64,000 bases of DNA, taken from the NCBI RefSeq assembly GCF_946479755.1, contig NZ_CAMLHC010000011.1, forward strand, positions 124,001-188,000. Reading direction: 5' to 3'. Positions 43,301 to 50,900 of this stretch are shown in pieces; the stretch's first letter is position 1; each line of letters starts with the position of its first letter. This DNA is from an uncultured Chitinophaga sp. (GTDB lineage Bacteria > Bacteroidota > Bacteroidia > Chitinophagales > Chitinophagaceae). The notes under the pieces were generated by a model that ran no database searches, was not told the origin of the DNA, and saw only the letters and a program-made list of their open reading frames with translations. Made by a program: the position numbers and the translations under genes.

Positions 43301-46300
43301 CCGTTATTTCTTCCCAGGCAGCCGTGTCGGGAGAGGTGGGATTGACACCGATCCAGCAATGGTTCTTCGACGGCCCGCTGGAACAAAAGCATCACTTTAA
43401 CCAGTCCGTGGTGCTTCACTTCCCCGGACACCTGGGCGCGGAACGCGTGATGACGATATTCAGGAAACTAACGGACCATCATGACGCGTTGCGGATGGTA
43501 TTTGAAAAACGCGGGGGCGTAATCGTGCAGCGTAACCAGGATGCTGGTACGCCGGTATCCCTGGCGGAGGTGGACCTGCGTGGGGAAAATGACTGGCAGG
43601 CTGGTTTTATCCGGCATTGTAATACGCTGCAATCCGGTATTGATCTGGCCAGCGGTCCGTTGTTGAAGCTTGGGCTGTTTCATACGCCGGATGGCAGCCG
43701 GCTGGTGGTCGTTATTCATCACCTGATCGTCGATGGTGTTTCCTGGCGTATCCTGTTTGAAGATATTGAGACATTATATCACCAGGCGGCGCAGGGAGAA
43801 ACCCTCTCGCTGCCCCTGAAGACAGACGCTTTTCAGCAATGGTCTTCCGCTTTATCGCAGTATGCGGAGAGCGACGCCTTCCGGGCTGCCTGCGCGTACT
43901 GGAGCAGGATCGAACAACAGCCTGTCTCCCGTTTACCGAAAGATAATGCGGCAGATAAGGGACGGCAGTCTTCCGTGCGGCGGGAGCACTTTATGCTCGA
44001 CAGCAGTGCTACAGCGAAGCTGACGCAACACGCGCAGGCTATCCAGGTGAACGACATCCTGCTGGCCGCGCTCTACCTGGCGATGCGGAGGCAGTATGCG
44101 GTGGCCGCGCTGCGTATTGACGTGGAAGGTCACGGCCGCTCCGATATGGACGCTACGGTGAATGTAAGCCGCACCGTCGGCTGGTTTACAAGTATCTATC
44201 CGCTGGTGCTGGCAAGTGATAGCGAAGATCCGGCGGTATTGATCCGGGATATCAGGGAAACGCTGCGAAGCGTTCCAAACGGAGGGATAGACTACCTGCT
44301 GATGCAGCAGCGCAGGTCAGCGGAAACGCAGGAGAGCGGCAAGGGCATTACGTTCAACTACCTGGGACAGTTTGACAGCGATAGGAGGGGCAGCGCATTC
44401 CGGATCTCTTCAGAACAGCACGGGGAAACCATCTCACCGGAAGATGTACGGTTGTATGATTGGGATATTGTGGCGATGATCAGTGCCGGCCAGCTACAGG
44501 TACAGCTGAACTATAGCACCTCACAGTACCGCCCGGAAACGATCGGCGCTTTCATGAAAGCATACCGGGACTGCCTGGTGGAGATAATGGATTACTGCAA
44601 TGCCGGGCACAGGTTGCTCCTGTGTCCTTCAGACCTGACCTGGAAAGACATCCCGGTGAGTTTGCTGGATGAATTGCAGCAGCAGGAAGCGGTGGAAGAT
44701 ATTTATCCGCTGTCGCCCACGCAGGAAGGTATCCTGTTTCACGCGTTGTTAAACCCTGACGCGGAAGATTACCACGGTCAGACGGTTATTCATATTGAAG
44801 GGGAACTGGATATCGTGGCGGTAGAAGCAGCCATGAACGAACTGGTGGCCCGTTACGCTGTGTTGCGGACGCAGTTTTTACATGACCGGTATCACCGCCC
44901 GCTACAGGTGGTATTAAAGCAAAGGAAGGTAGACTTCCGTTATCATGACGTACGTGAGGAATGCATTGAGTCGGGCAGTGCACAGGTGGTGGAAGCGTGG
45001 CGGAACCATGACAGGGCAAAACCCTTCCGCTTGCAGCAGGATATGCTGATGCGCCTGACGGTGCTGCAAACGGGTCCCCGGAGATATGAACTGATATGGA
45101 GTCATCATCATATACTGATGGACGGCTGGTGTATCGGTATCATCGTGAAGGACTTTAATGAGATTTATACGAAGCTGCAAAGGAACGAATCCCTGGCCGC
45201 AGCTGCTGTTAAGCCCTATTCCCGGTATATCGCCTGGCTGGAGGGCAGAGACAGGAAAGCATCTGCTCATTATTGGAAAAAATACCTGGAAGGATATGAG
45301 CTGCTGGCCGGATTACCGGAGAAGGGGATAACTACAGGTGACATGACCGCAGACGGTCACCTCATCAGGGAGTTAAAGCTGGCACCGGAGGTGATGGCGT
45401 CACTGGCGGCGGTTTCATCAGGTTATGGCGTTACGATGAATACCATTATCAGGGTGGCGTGGGGCATCCTGCTGGCCCGGTTCAACAATGTGAAAGATGT
45501 GGTGTATGGTGCCGTCGTGTCTGGCCGCCCTGCGGAGATTGAAGGAGTGGAAACGATGGTCGGATTGTTTATCAATACCGTTCCGGTGAGGCTGAAGATA
45601 GCGCAGGACTGCAGCCTGGGCGAGTTGCTGCAGGCGGCGCAGGAAGACGATCTGCGGAGCGAACAGTATCACTACCATTCGCTGTCGGAACTTCAGTCTT
45701 TCAGTCAGTTGGGCCGGAAGCTGATAGATCATATTATGGTATTTGAAAACTATCCTGTTGCCCGGCAGCTGGAAGATATGTCCGCTGCAGAGAAGGATGG
45801 AAAAGGCTTTCATGTGATCTCCGCCGGCTACAGCGTCAAGACCAATTATGACCTGATCGTGCGCATATTGCCGCAGAACGGGTTTACGATACAACTTGAT
45901 TTTAACCAGCGCAGGTATGACCAGGGAGATATTGACCGGGTGCTCAGCGGGTTGAAGGAGGTGATCCGCAGCATCGCTACCCGTCCGCTGGCAGCGGTAA
46001 GCAGCGTCAGTGTACTGGACGCGGACGCGGAGGAAAGGATGATAACGACCTTTGGAAAAGCGCTTAAAGTCGCTTATGGCGATGTCACCCTGCAGGAGCG
46101 TCTGCGGGCATCCTTCGGGGCACATGCCCAGAACGATGCGGTCGTCTACAAAGGTGAAAATTACTCCTATGCTGCTATGGATGCTGCCGTCAATAAAATA
46201 GCCAACAACGTTGCCTCGTTGGGGTTAGCGCCGGGTTCCTTTGTAGGGATACTTTGCAGCAACAGGTATCAGCAGGTATGTTCAATGCTGGCTCTTCTGA

Positions 46301-47901
46301 AATGCAGGCTGGCATTTGTGCCGCTGGACCCGGCTTTGCCGGGCCACCGGTTGGCCGCCATGGCGGACAGTGTACAGCTGAAATTCATCCTCACCGACCA
46401 GGAAACAACGGTGTTGGAAACGTTGCCTTTCAGTAGTAATCCGGAATGGCTGCCGGTCAACGGAGCGGAGGTGCAAGCCGCTTCCTCCCGGTTTGAGTGG
46501 GCAGACGATTACACAACCACCGATATCATATACGCCTATTTCACCTCCGGTACCACCGGTACGCCTAAAGGCGTGGCGGGCAGGAACGGAAGCCTTTCGC
46601 ATTTTATCGGGTGGGAGATCGATGCTTTGAAAGTGCCGGTGGCATGCAGGGTCAGCCAGTTCACCAGCCCCGGATTCGACGCCTCTATGAGAGATATTTT
46701 CGTGGCGCTGTGTGCCGGTGGTACGCTTTGTATCCCGGATGAAGAGGTCCTTTCCGATGGGGACAGTATCGTTGCCTGGATAGAGCGGGAGCGGATAAAC
46801 CTGCTGCACTGCGTGCCCAGTCTTTTCAAACTGATCAGAACGGCCGACTTGTCCGGCCCGGTTTTCCATCATCTGAAGTGGATACTGCTGGCGGGCGAGA
46901 AGATGCTGCCCTATGAATTGAGCGACTGGTACGCCCGTTTTGGAGACAGCATTCAGCTGGTGAACCTTTATGGCGCTACAGAAACCACATTGGTAAAAGG
47001 ATTTTATTTCATCCAACCGGAAGATCATCTTGCTTCCTTCATCCCTGTCACTGCTATGCCGGGCGCCCAGTTCATGGTACTCGACGATGCGCTGCATGCT
47101 TGTCCGGAGAAAGTGAGGGGCGAGATATATATCCGCACGCCCTACAGGGCTGCCGGTTACCTCCGGGATGGCGGGATCTCCAACGCGTTGTTTATACAAA
47201 ACCCCTTCTCCGCCGATAACGGCGACCTGCTATACAGGACCGGGGACATTGGCCGCCTGCATGAAAACGGCCAGCTGGAAATCCTGGGCCGTACAGACCA
47301 GCAGATTAAAATACGCGGTATACGGATAGAGCCGGATGACCTGAAACATAATATGCTCCGGTATGACGGCTTAACAGACGCCTTTGTGATGGTGCGAGCA
47401 GACCATGGTAAAGAGCCGTATTTATGCGCGTATTACGTGGCCACGCAGCAGATAGATCCATCAGCTATCAGAAACTACCTGGGCACCGTGCTGCCCGGAT
47501 ATATGCTTCCCGGCTTCCTGGTACAGCTGGACCAGTTCCCTTTGTCTTCCAACGGAAAGGTGGACCGCAAAGCACTACCGGTGCCGGAGATAACGCAAAC
47601 GGCCGATTTTGCGGCGCCTGCGGACGACGTGGAAAAAACACTGGCCGCCATTTGGGCGGAAGTGCTGAAGCTGGATACGCAGCAGGTAGGGGTGAAAACG
47701 AGCTTTTTCGAGCTGGGAGGACACTCTTTAAAAGCAATGACCATGTTGAACAGGGTAAATAAAACCTTTGGCGTACGGATAGCACTGAAAGAAGTTTTCA
47801 GCAGGCAGACCATCTCAGCCCTCGCCACATACATCGCCACCATACTGCCGGCTGAACCGGCGTTCGAAGACAATGATAACACTATTGAAATATCGCTATG
47901 A
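28303..47901 (+). CDS. giant five-module NRPS with methyltransferase-interrupted A domain
   Basis: 6532 residues. The order is C-A-PCP, C-A(MT)-PCP-E, C-A-PCP, C-A-PCP-E, C-A-PCP; there is no thioesterase. Pocket residues read by alignment are: module 1 D-L-T-K-I-G-H-I-G-K (Asp-like), module 2 D-A-A-T-I-A-A-V-C-K (Phe/Tyr-like), module 3 D-F-W-N-I-G-M-V-H-K (Thr), module 4 D-L-K-N-V-G-S-D-V-K (unassigned), module 5 D-A-R-H-L-A-L-L-V-K (unassigned). All five C domains keep HHxxxDG (near residues 146, 1183, 3032, 4090, 5600). The E domains show HHLVVDGVSWR and HHLIVDGVSWR. Module 2 carries an inserted PRMT-like methyltransferase near the A-domain N-terminus. The start is TTG: no in-frame ATG lies between the previous stop and the first C-domain motif. 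The acidic tail ending NDNTIEISL and the ATGA overlap with the next gene fit a docking pair. Confidence 0.93.
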   Translation: MKKKLEKSNVQEISELSMVQQGMLYHYLKEAAHNLYNVQMSFTVSGPLDIHILKQAFSLVQEENETLRSVFRWEEIKVPVQVILKSCDLDITCYDYSQEHPETAARLIDQQILDDQQEKFDLGMLPLRVKVFQKTAADFILVITHHHILYDGWSTAIIVKDLLRYYDALCKGVTPERAEKPSFSAVCKESWQRVDHEATGNYWKHYLEGYNIGHPLPETAQQEGHSQDVDQWSVHKKPDGLDEFVKAHKVTKAAVIYTAYGLLLQHYSGTNDVVFGTTVSNRNPLVPGSQAIVGNFINSVPVRIQAGEQLSLGELVKNVNAGLITRSQFHHSSLHEINQLMGIAPNESLFQSRIGIENYPVEQNVLDSVDGLNIALQGYYEHTDLPLVIHVFAGETLEINFNYKSSLFSKEYIERFSNCLLHLVAEVIAHPDRLVREVSLLSPAERDTILGGFNDTRTIIPPYSSVVEMFERQVAAYPDKIAVVFGDTRLSYGTLNRWANQVAATILDKYPGLDIIGLRVAPSVEMMIGMLGILKTGAAFLPVNPDTSVSRLKTICEDAGCRLLLTQQHLVAGAPAGINQLALDHPDLHDASPENPEVPIAPGDLLYVIYTSGTSGMPKGVMISHENVINYTTWISRFARINPADKTALVTSFAFDLGYTGIFSSILSGAELHILPTEIYMQPAFLLQYLREHHLTYLKLTPSLYAAITEHPDFNTKTDLRLVILGGEKIRVRAIEQTFELHPSIEIINHYGPTETTIGTVARYIHPDQLAGFKKAPSIGKPISNARCYILNEHLVPVPIGMTGELYIAGAGVAAGYLGRPDLTGERFLADPFNKGGSMYMTGDIARWLPDGNIEFLGRKDHQVKVRGYRIELSEIETAMLSLDGVDQVLVKAVTKEEDTVLIAYYVSAHPVAEATIKTQLANMLPDYMIPAFIVHMAAWPLTANGKINMNALPTPVAEPTSDDAPTNETEEKLVQIWSEVLKRNKEDIGIDRTLTALGGHSLHIILMAGRIFKTFQVSVSIKDLFQHETVRSLAAFLRQSAANKHVDIPKAPRQEFYTLSSGQKRLYFLYQYDKASIAYNGGIVVKLEGVPDKQAIERALQMLVARHEILRTAFVVKDGAPVQRVLPEVEMKCLYYKATLPDADRVIKDFIQPFDLENPPLIRAGIIELSETEHILMVDTHHIVSDGVSQQVLFDEFMSLYNGASLPALKRQYRDFAVWQAGEAQQRRMLDQQKFWLNEFTELPEQLDLPADFPRPVTNSFQGHAIDFSISVEQTRQLRDIAAGAGATMYMAVMSVFNIFLGKLTGEADIVIGTGVAGRQHADLETMVGMFVNSLPVRNHPAGSKSFNAFLLEVKSKMLSCFDHQDYPYEQLIDDLHIERKTNRNPLFDVALSYENYREKELALPGLKVSVFKTTHAISKFDITLRAYEKDGQLFLSFEYATDLFSEATIRRFTQFFTNIVSAVTADRSVRIADIQLIGPAERQQVLHEFNSHALSGEPETTVLERFKQQVAQHPDAVAVRDEVANPMELWPSTAEYFIYDEMLYHAMTNDIRRNEWYEKEIRRHVKGKVVVEIGTGPNAILSRLCIAAGAEKVYAIEILEETYNKAKQFLKDAGLDGKIHLIHGDATLVSLPEKADVCLSELVGPIGGCEGAAVVLNNARRFLKEDGVMIPGRNLTLIAPVSLPEYFTGAPGFSGVSAPYVGKTFDYIGRNADIRLCLRNFSKEYLLSGAETFEDLNFDEGAVKPEDSHTVKFVIRKDDTIQGFLVWLTMSGANGEVLDILDYEYCWLPVFVPVFYPGLPVSKGDVVEMVIDRRLNENGINPDFTLKGCLTRTSGETVRFETAMPHFPQHFRSGPFYQKIFDEAGNAALADKKKPYEDVTYQRLDAASDKVAGMLAEKGVSRGDIVGILQESSAATITNILGVMKAAAAYLPLDPRWPAGRILSILEESKPRYCITDRPYRDRLLEDTAANVFPGDFLLQEEVFAAADQLSGTLTGREVQETDNAYIIYTSGSTGRPKGVLLGHKGLANLASVFTDALDLGSGTRLLQFSSLAFDASVAEIFPALSSGTTLVIFKRSDTFSTDDLYAVLKEQAINVITLPPSVLRVLPAEGLHRLRTVISAGEACDRKIAAQWVPGRTFLNAYGPTEYSVCTSFLPMKGQVPDRITIGKPVAHTRVLVLGPNDELQPAGVPGEICISGYGLAKGYLHNDTLTAQKFVPNPFYPGERMYRTGDVGCWLADGNIGFLGRMDDQVKVRGFRIELSEIENRLLQHEQVQGAAVIVKEGNGTSSLVAYYVSSSSVPVAALRTFLQRQLPDYMIPALFVQLESMPLTSSGKINRRGLPSAEITSTGTFVPAATPEEKLLEAVWIGVLGVARVSVTDNFFSMGGDSIKSIQIMSRLRAAGYETTIREIFDSQTIRELARKLRRLTTISSQAAVTGEVGLTPIQRWFFASPFEQRHHFNQSVVLQFPGRIAQDHVRDIFRKLTDHHDALRMVFEAQGDTIVQRNLGTGMPVSLEVADLCDKDEWQADFLRHCNTLQSGIDLAAGPLLKLGLFYTPEGSRLVVIVHHLVVDGVSWRILFEDIETLYRQIVLGEAGTLPLKTDAFRQWSAALVQYAQSDAFHAAGAYWGRVAAQPYHQLQRDYPSGEGRRASVQREVITLDSDATGKLLHHDGPAQVNDILLAALYRSMRRQYATPALRVDMEGHGRSDIGATVNVSRTVGWFTCIYPVVLTSGSDDLAVLLRDIRETLQSVPNGGIDYLLTQQGKLRHEGTDRYRGISFNYLGQFDSDTTGRSYGISSAPHGETISPEEIRLYDWDIIAMVSAGRLQVQLNYSNTQYHPDTITAFMAAYQQCLQEVIDYCSSGQKTLLSPSDLTWKDVPVSLLDALQEQQEVEDIYPLSPTQEGLLFHALLDNGSDSYFEQMLVHMEGELDIAVMEAAMNMLVARYAVLRTHFLHDRYHRPLQVVLKHGTIDFHYHDLRHECLDMGREQVLERYRNQDRSRPFLLEKDKLMRLTVLQTEDKEYALLWSHHHILMDGWCIGIIVKDFKAVYTKMLAGEAVALEPVTPYSRYIEWLQTRNVPGSAAYWKQYLEGYARQADLPGKTLGSVNSAAYTIVTQQAPVGTELTTSIESLSAKAGVTINTIFKLAWGIMLGRYCDADDVVFGTVVSGRPGEIDGVETMVGLFINTVPVRILLDNTSVVETLLKDTQQQDLEANAHHYYPLSDIQAVNDLGGRLFTHIMAFENYPLEEDVKNISDALRITAVKTYEKTNYDLWVTIYPGKDIQLKISYNPGVYTDTIVANMLRHLQQILLRMTAAPVSTLSEIGLLSGEEKAALLHNLDYTGNGYPADKTILDLFDEQVKKWPDNIAVQYEDAAVTYAQLDEQAGKVAALLAAQGVQPDEVVGLLMDRSIEVVTGMLGILKAGGAYLPIDVTYPEERRNYLVDNSGTKLVLTTKEFAGLVKQDVAVVLTEDREQFSPLVNNPSPSNLCYVIYTSGTTGHPKGVMVEHRNVVRLFYNDGFQFAFGPSDVWTMFHSHCFDFSVWEIFGALLFGGKVIIVPKMTARDTGLYLKLLKEEKVTVLNQTPSAFYNLLQLPLAGLSLRYVIFGGEALSPGKLQSWQEIYPAVKLINMYGITETTVHVTYKEITAEEISSNVSNIGKPIPTLAVYLLDEQQRLVPPGITGELYVGGAGVSRGYLGNEALTATKFVQNPYKAGERLYRTGDLGRLLPNGEIEYLGRKDHQVQLRGFRIELGEIAHALSGNSLVGEVVVEAREQEGDKFLVAYYTGDQEVSSTVLHTYLLEKIPDYMVPSYFIYLDHFPLTSNGKLDKAALPAPGAGKQDAGRLPETETEKMMLDAWEEVLGTRAIALTDNFFAIGGDSIKAIRLLPAIRKRMETSIGLADIFECPTITLLAQRLDAKGQEPLAVAADDEVIQELEALNAKYRDNEQVAEVFPMSDIEKGMVYHSLSAGEGALYHDQNTFNIRYASFDADLFRQALQLMVAKHGVLRSAFNMSDHEVPLHIVYKHVDAALHFADISHLEKDGQQATVIDFMATDRQVPFNYEQPPLWRMNIFRLSSEDYFLVWVCHHSIMDGWSVASFMTELNNTYLKLSADRSFRPAAINVSYKDYVVQELRAKCNQSIAAYWQQELQDVSKQELADTVHVKRQIVGQEQQKLSGELYNRLASFSRDNGVGIKAILLSAYLAVLKMFTYNDEVIVGLVSSNRPAEEGGDQVLGCFLNTVPYRFSFPQGLSWNELLQRVDKKMIDIGRYQQLSLYDILKTIDRAGFDENPLFDSIFNYVDFHIYNEAMYETGRTAAVVTSAGLDIKSYAVTNTDLDFNISTRNGNFEVSINYSTQKFRQTFIRRFIQYFEKALDNILLSPEAAVVKGNLMSPAETDQLLVKFNDSAVAINHEENIISLFEKQAAETPDNIAITSGDVAVTYLALMHKARQIGLNLHEQYHIGPNDVVGVLMQKSERLVYTIMGILRSGACYLPVDPSTPVERIRFMARDSGMKVLITDIPDEGIYGIPDTDVLRYDTLEQQIRNVPVNGIFPRASADDLFYVIYTSGSTGNPKGAAIKNVSFLNLVNWYVRALETTTDDNFLLIAPIAFDLAQKNFFAPLVTGARLTLAEEIQQDYLKMSATIAAEKVTVVNCAPAAFYPLMEECDGDKYDRLQHIRYVVLGGENINMDALSGWITSGHFRAKVMNSYGPTECTDVVSYYIIADYDVQKNPVIPIGKPVDNTLLYILDSQQQLQPPGVKGEICIAGIGVSKGYLNNQALTDTKFLPDTISGTGLMYRTGDFGVWLPDGNIEFLGRIDNQVKLRGFRIELGEIENSLLEHGQVQHAAVIIRELNGTKSLVAYYVAASPVPAASLRAFLQQQLPGYMIPAVFVHLESMPLTPNGKINRRGLPDPEVSSSGVFSPAVTPEEKLLSEIWLGVLGIAQVSVTDNFFSLGGDSIKSIQITSRLRSAGYETTVRDIFGSQTIRELALKLRRLSVISSQAAVSGEVGLTPIQQWFFDGPLEQKHHFNQSVVLHFPGHLGAERVMTIFRKLTDHHDALRMVFEKRGGVIVQRNQDAGTPVSLAEVDLRGENDWQAGFIRHCNTLQSGIDLASGPLLKLGLFHTPDGSRLVVVIHHLIVDGVSWRILFEDIETLYHQAAQGETLSLPLKTDAFQQWSSALSQYAESDAFRAACAYWSRIEQQPVSRLPKDNAADKGRQSSVRREHFMLDSSATAKLTQHAQAIQVNDILLAALYLAMRRQYAVAALRIDVEGHGRSDMDATVNVSRTVGWFTSIYPLVLASDSEDPAVLIRDIRETLRSVPNGGIDYLLMQQRRSAETQESGKGITFNYLGQFDSDRRGSAFRISSEQHGETISPEDVRLYDWDIVAMISAGQLQVQLNYSTSQYRPETIGAFMKAYRDCLVEIMDYCNAGHRLLLCPSDLTWKDIPVSLLDELQQQEAVEDIYPLSPTQEGILFHALLNPDAEDYHGQTVIHIEGELDIVAVEAAMNELVARYAVLRTQFLHDRYHRPLQVVLKQRKVDFRYHDVREECIESGSAQVVEAWRNHDRAKPFRLQQDMLMRLTVLQTGPRRYELIWSHHHILMDGWCIGIIVKDFNEIYTKLQRNESLAAAAVKPYSRYIAWLEGRDRKASAHYWKKYLEGYELLAGLPEKGITTGDMTADGHLIRELKLAPEVMASLAAVSSGYGVTMNTIIRVAWGILLARFNNVKDVVYGAVVSGRPAEIEGVETMVGLFINTVPVRLKIAQDCSLGELLQAAQEDDLRSEQYHYHSLSELQSFSQLGRKLIDHIMVFENYPVARQLEDMSAAEKDGKGFHVISAGYSVKTNYDLIVRILPQNGFTIQLDFNQRRYDQGDIDRVLSGLKEVIRSIATRPLAAVSSVSVLDADAEERMITTFGKALKVAYGDVTLQERLRASFGAHAQNDAVVYKGENYSYAAMDAAVNKIANNVASLGLAPGSFVGILCSNRYQQVCSMLALLKCRLAFVPLDPALPGHRLAAMADSVQLKFILTDQETTVLETLPFSSNPEWLPVNGAEVQAASSRFEWADDYTTTDIIYAYFTSGTTGTPKGVAGRNGSLSHFIGWEIDALKVPVACRVSQFTSPGFDASMRDIFVALCAGGTLCIPDEEVLSDGDSIVAWIERERINLLHCVPSLFKLIRTADLSGPVFHHLKWILLAGEKMLPYELSDWYARFGDSIQLVNLYGATETTLVKGFYFIQPEDHLASFIPVTAMPGAQFMVLDDALHACPEKVRGEIYIRTPYRAAGYLRDGGISNALFIQNPFSADNGDLLYRTGDIGRLHENGQLEILGRTDQQIKIRGIRIEPDDLKHNMLRYDGLTDAFVMVRADHGKEPYLCAYYVATQQIDPSAIRNYLGTVLPGYMLPGFLVQLDQFPLSSNGKVDRKALPVPEITQTADFAAPADDVEKTLAAIWAEVLKLDTQQVGVKTSFFELGGHSLKAMTMLNRVNKTFGVRIALKEVFSRQTISALATYIATILPAEPAFEDNDNTIEISL
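32880..33870 (+). other. PRMT-like SAM methyltransferase domain inserted in an NRPS A domain
   Basis: Inside the giant NRPS, A-domain text runs to PDAVAVRDE, is interrupted by ~330 residues, and resumes at VTYQRLDAASDKVAGML. The insert has motif I VVVEIGTGPNAILSRL, post-I VYAIEILEET, and SELVGPIGGCE, whose two glutamates (about residues 1643 and 1652) are nine apart, exactly like the double-E loop of protein arginine methyltransferases. A beta-barrel-like C-terminal half follows. Most NRPS methyltransferases are inserted between A8 and A9; this one lies between the A1 and A2 regions. Substrate and methylated atom are unknown. Confidence 0.85.
38344..39600 (+). repeat. near-identical A-domain repeat, copy 1 (Thr module of the giant NRPS)
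   Basis: 1257 bases match the copy in the last NRPS gene without gaps at a constant offset of 22,826 bases. A handful of substitutions occur in the first third; from about 38729 to the end I see no difference. It covers the A domain from its start through the A8 region and stops abruptly. Confidence 0.9.
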
Positions 47902-50900
47902 GTATAGATGAATATATCAGCCGGTTAAGGACAGAGAACAATATTATCATCTCTGTTGCCGATAACAATATAAAAGTCCGCGGCGACAAAGCCGCGCTGA
48001 CGCAGGAAATCATGGCATCAATCCGGAGCCGGAAGCCGGAGATACTTGATTTTTTCAGTTCCGTACTTCCCGGGGCGCAGCCGGCGCCGGTTCCTGTAAC
48101 AGCGGGGGCCGGTCCCTACCAGCTGTCGGCCGTACAGAAAAGGCTTTATTTCCTCCATGAAACAGACCGGACATCCCTTGCCTATAACATGCCCCAGGGT
48201 GTGAGGATTGCGGGGGCATTGGACGTGCAGAAGCTGGAAGACAGCTTCCGGCAACTGATAGACCGGCATGAGGCCCTGCGGACACAGTTTGAAACCGTAA
48301 ACGGGGAGATCGTACAAAATGTAGTGGCCGCACCTGTCTTTGCTGTGGAACGGTATCAACTGGCGGGCGGCGATATGGGCACAATGGTGCAGGGATTTAT
48401 CCGGCCATTCGATCTGCGGCAGGCGCCCCTTATCAGGGTAGGGCTTTTCGAATCTGACGAAGAAAAAATACTGATCGTAGATATTCATCACATCGTTTCC
48501 GACGGCGTGTCCAATAATGTGCTGATGCAGGAATTCCTTTCCCTGTATAACAATCAGCCGCTGCCCGGAGTAAAACTGCAATACAAGGATTACGCGGAAT
48601 GGCAACAGCACAGGATGGCAGATGCGCAAGCGCAGCAACAGCGGGCGTTCTGGCGGAACAGGTTCTCGCCCGCTCCAGCGGCGATCGATCTGCCGTATAA
48701 TTTTTCAAGACCGCTGCATAAGACATATAAAGGAGGCGCAGTGGTTTCTCTGTTAAATGAACAGCAATCGGCCAGGCTGCGAAAGGTGGCCAGGGAAGAG
48801 CAAACAACGCTGTTCATGCTGTTGCTGGCGGCGTATAACATCCTGCTCAGTAAATTGACAAACCAGGAAGATATAGTGGTGGGCACCCCGACGTCGGGCA
48901 GGTTTTATGAAGATGTAGAAAAAACGGTAGGGCCTTTTGTGAATACGATCGCGCTGCGGAACTATCCCCGTGCGGACCGCTCTTTCCGCGAATTCCTGCA
49001 AGAGATCAAATCAGCGACCATCGAGGCGTTTGATCACCAGGACTGGGATTATGAGATGCTGGTAAGGGACCTGCAGATAGACAGAAGCAGCGGCCGCAAT
49101 CCCCTGTTTGATGTTTTTATGGCAGTACAGAACTTCGAACAACAGGAGTTTGCATTGCCAGGCATGAAACTGTCGAGGCTGGCCACCACAAAAGCAATTG
49201 CCAAGTTCGATCTGTCTCTTTTGGTGACAGAACATCCCTCCGGCTTCACCTTCGAATGGGAATATGCGGCGGACTTGTTTGAAAGACGGACGATAGACAG
49301 GTGGGCCGGTTATTTTCAGCAGATAATAAACGGGATAACAGGAAATGTGGACATCCGCCTGGCCGATATTGATATGGTCCCTCCGGAAGAGCACAACAAG
49401 GTGTTACACGTGTTTAACGATACGGCTGCCGCTTACCCGGTAAAAACGATTCCTGCCATGTTTGATGAGCAGGCGGGGAGAACGCCGGACAATATTGCAC
49501 TCCGCTACCGGCACGGCAGCATGACCTACCGGCAGCTCCAGGAGCAGGTCGACAAAACAGCCCGTTATCTGCGTGAAGTGAAAGGGCTCAGGAACGGCAT
49601 GCTGGCCGGAGTGATGATGGACCGCCATGAGTGGCTGATACCCACCATCTTCGGCATCCTTAAAGCCGGAGGGGTATATGTTCCCCTTGATCCTGCCCAT
49701 CCCGCGCAAAGAATAAAGACGGTCATCAAAGACGCCCGTATCCCGCTGGTCATAGCCCGGGGGCCTTCCGCAGCTATGCAGGACAGTGATGATTACCAGT
49801 TGGTGGACCTGGACAAAGAGGCCGCCGCCATCCTTTCACAGCCGGCGGGGTTTGTGCATAGCGCATTGTCGCCGCATGACCTGGCCTATGTCATCTTCAC
49901 ATCCGGTTCTACCGGTAAGCCTAAAGGGGTAATGATCGAGCATCACTCCGTCGTTAACCGGCTATGCTGGATGCAAAAGGCATATCCACTTCAGGAGGGG
50001 AGCGTGTTGCTACAGAAGACGCCACTGATATTTGATGTTTCCGTGTGGGAGCTCTTCTGGTGGGCGTTTACCGGCGCATCGCTCTGTTTGCTGGAACCGG
50101 GCGCGGAGAAGGAACCCGAAAAAATTGCCGATACTATTGCTGCGTACGGCGTAACGACCATCCATTTTGTTCCCTCGATGCTCGGTGCTTTCCTGCCTGC
50201 ACCCGACGCCCGTTTCGATTTCAGCCGGCTGCGGACACTGAAGCAGGTGTTTTCCAGCGGCGAGGAATTGAAAGCCGAACAGGTGGCCATGTTCCGGGAT
50301 ACTTTATTTCGTCATTGTGGCAGTACGCTGATCAACTTATATGGGCCTACAGAGGCTACGGTAGACGTTACCCACCACGCATGCACCATGGCTGAAGCAT
50401 CGAAACCTGTACCGATAGGCAAGCCTATCGATAATACCCGGCTGTATATCCTGGATGCAGCAGGCAGGCCCGTACCCATAGGCGTTGCCGGAGAGCTGCA
50501 CCTGGCGGGAGTGGGACTGGCCAGGGGATACCTGGACAATCCTGAACTGACGGCTTCAAAATTTATAGCACATCCTGCCATCAAAGGAGAAAGGCTCTAC
50601 AAAACAGGCGACCTCGCCAGATGGACGCCCGACGGCGATGTGGAGTTTTTGTGCAGGGCAGACAACCAGGTAAAGGTGAGGGGGATCAGGATCGAACCAG
50701 GGGAAATAGAAAACCAGCTGCTGTTGTCAGGTATGCTGAAAGAGGCAGCCGTGGTGGCAAAGGAGAGGGGAGACGATAAAATCCTGGTGGCTTATTATAC
50801 GGCCGCAACGCCGGTCAGCGATGGGCCGTTGAGAGACTTCCTCAAAGGACAGTTGCCCGCCTACATGATCCCGGCAGCTTTTGTACAACTGGAATGCATG

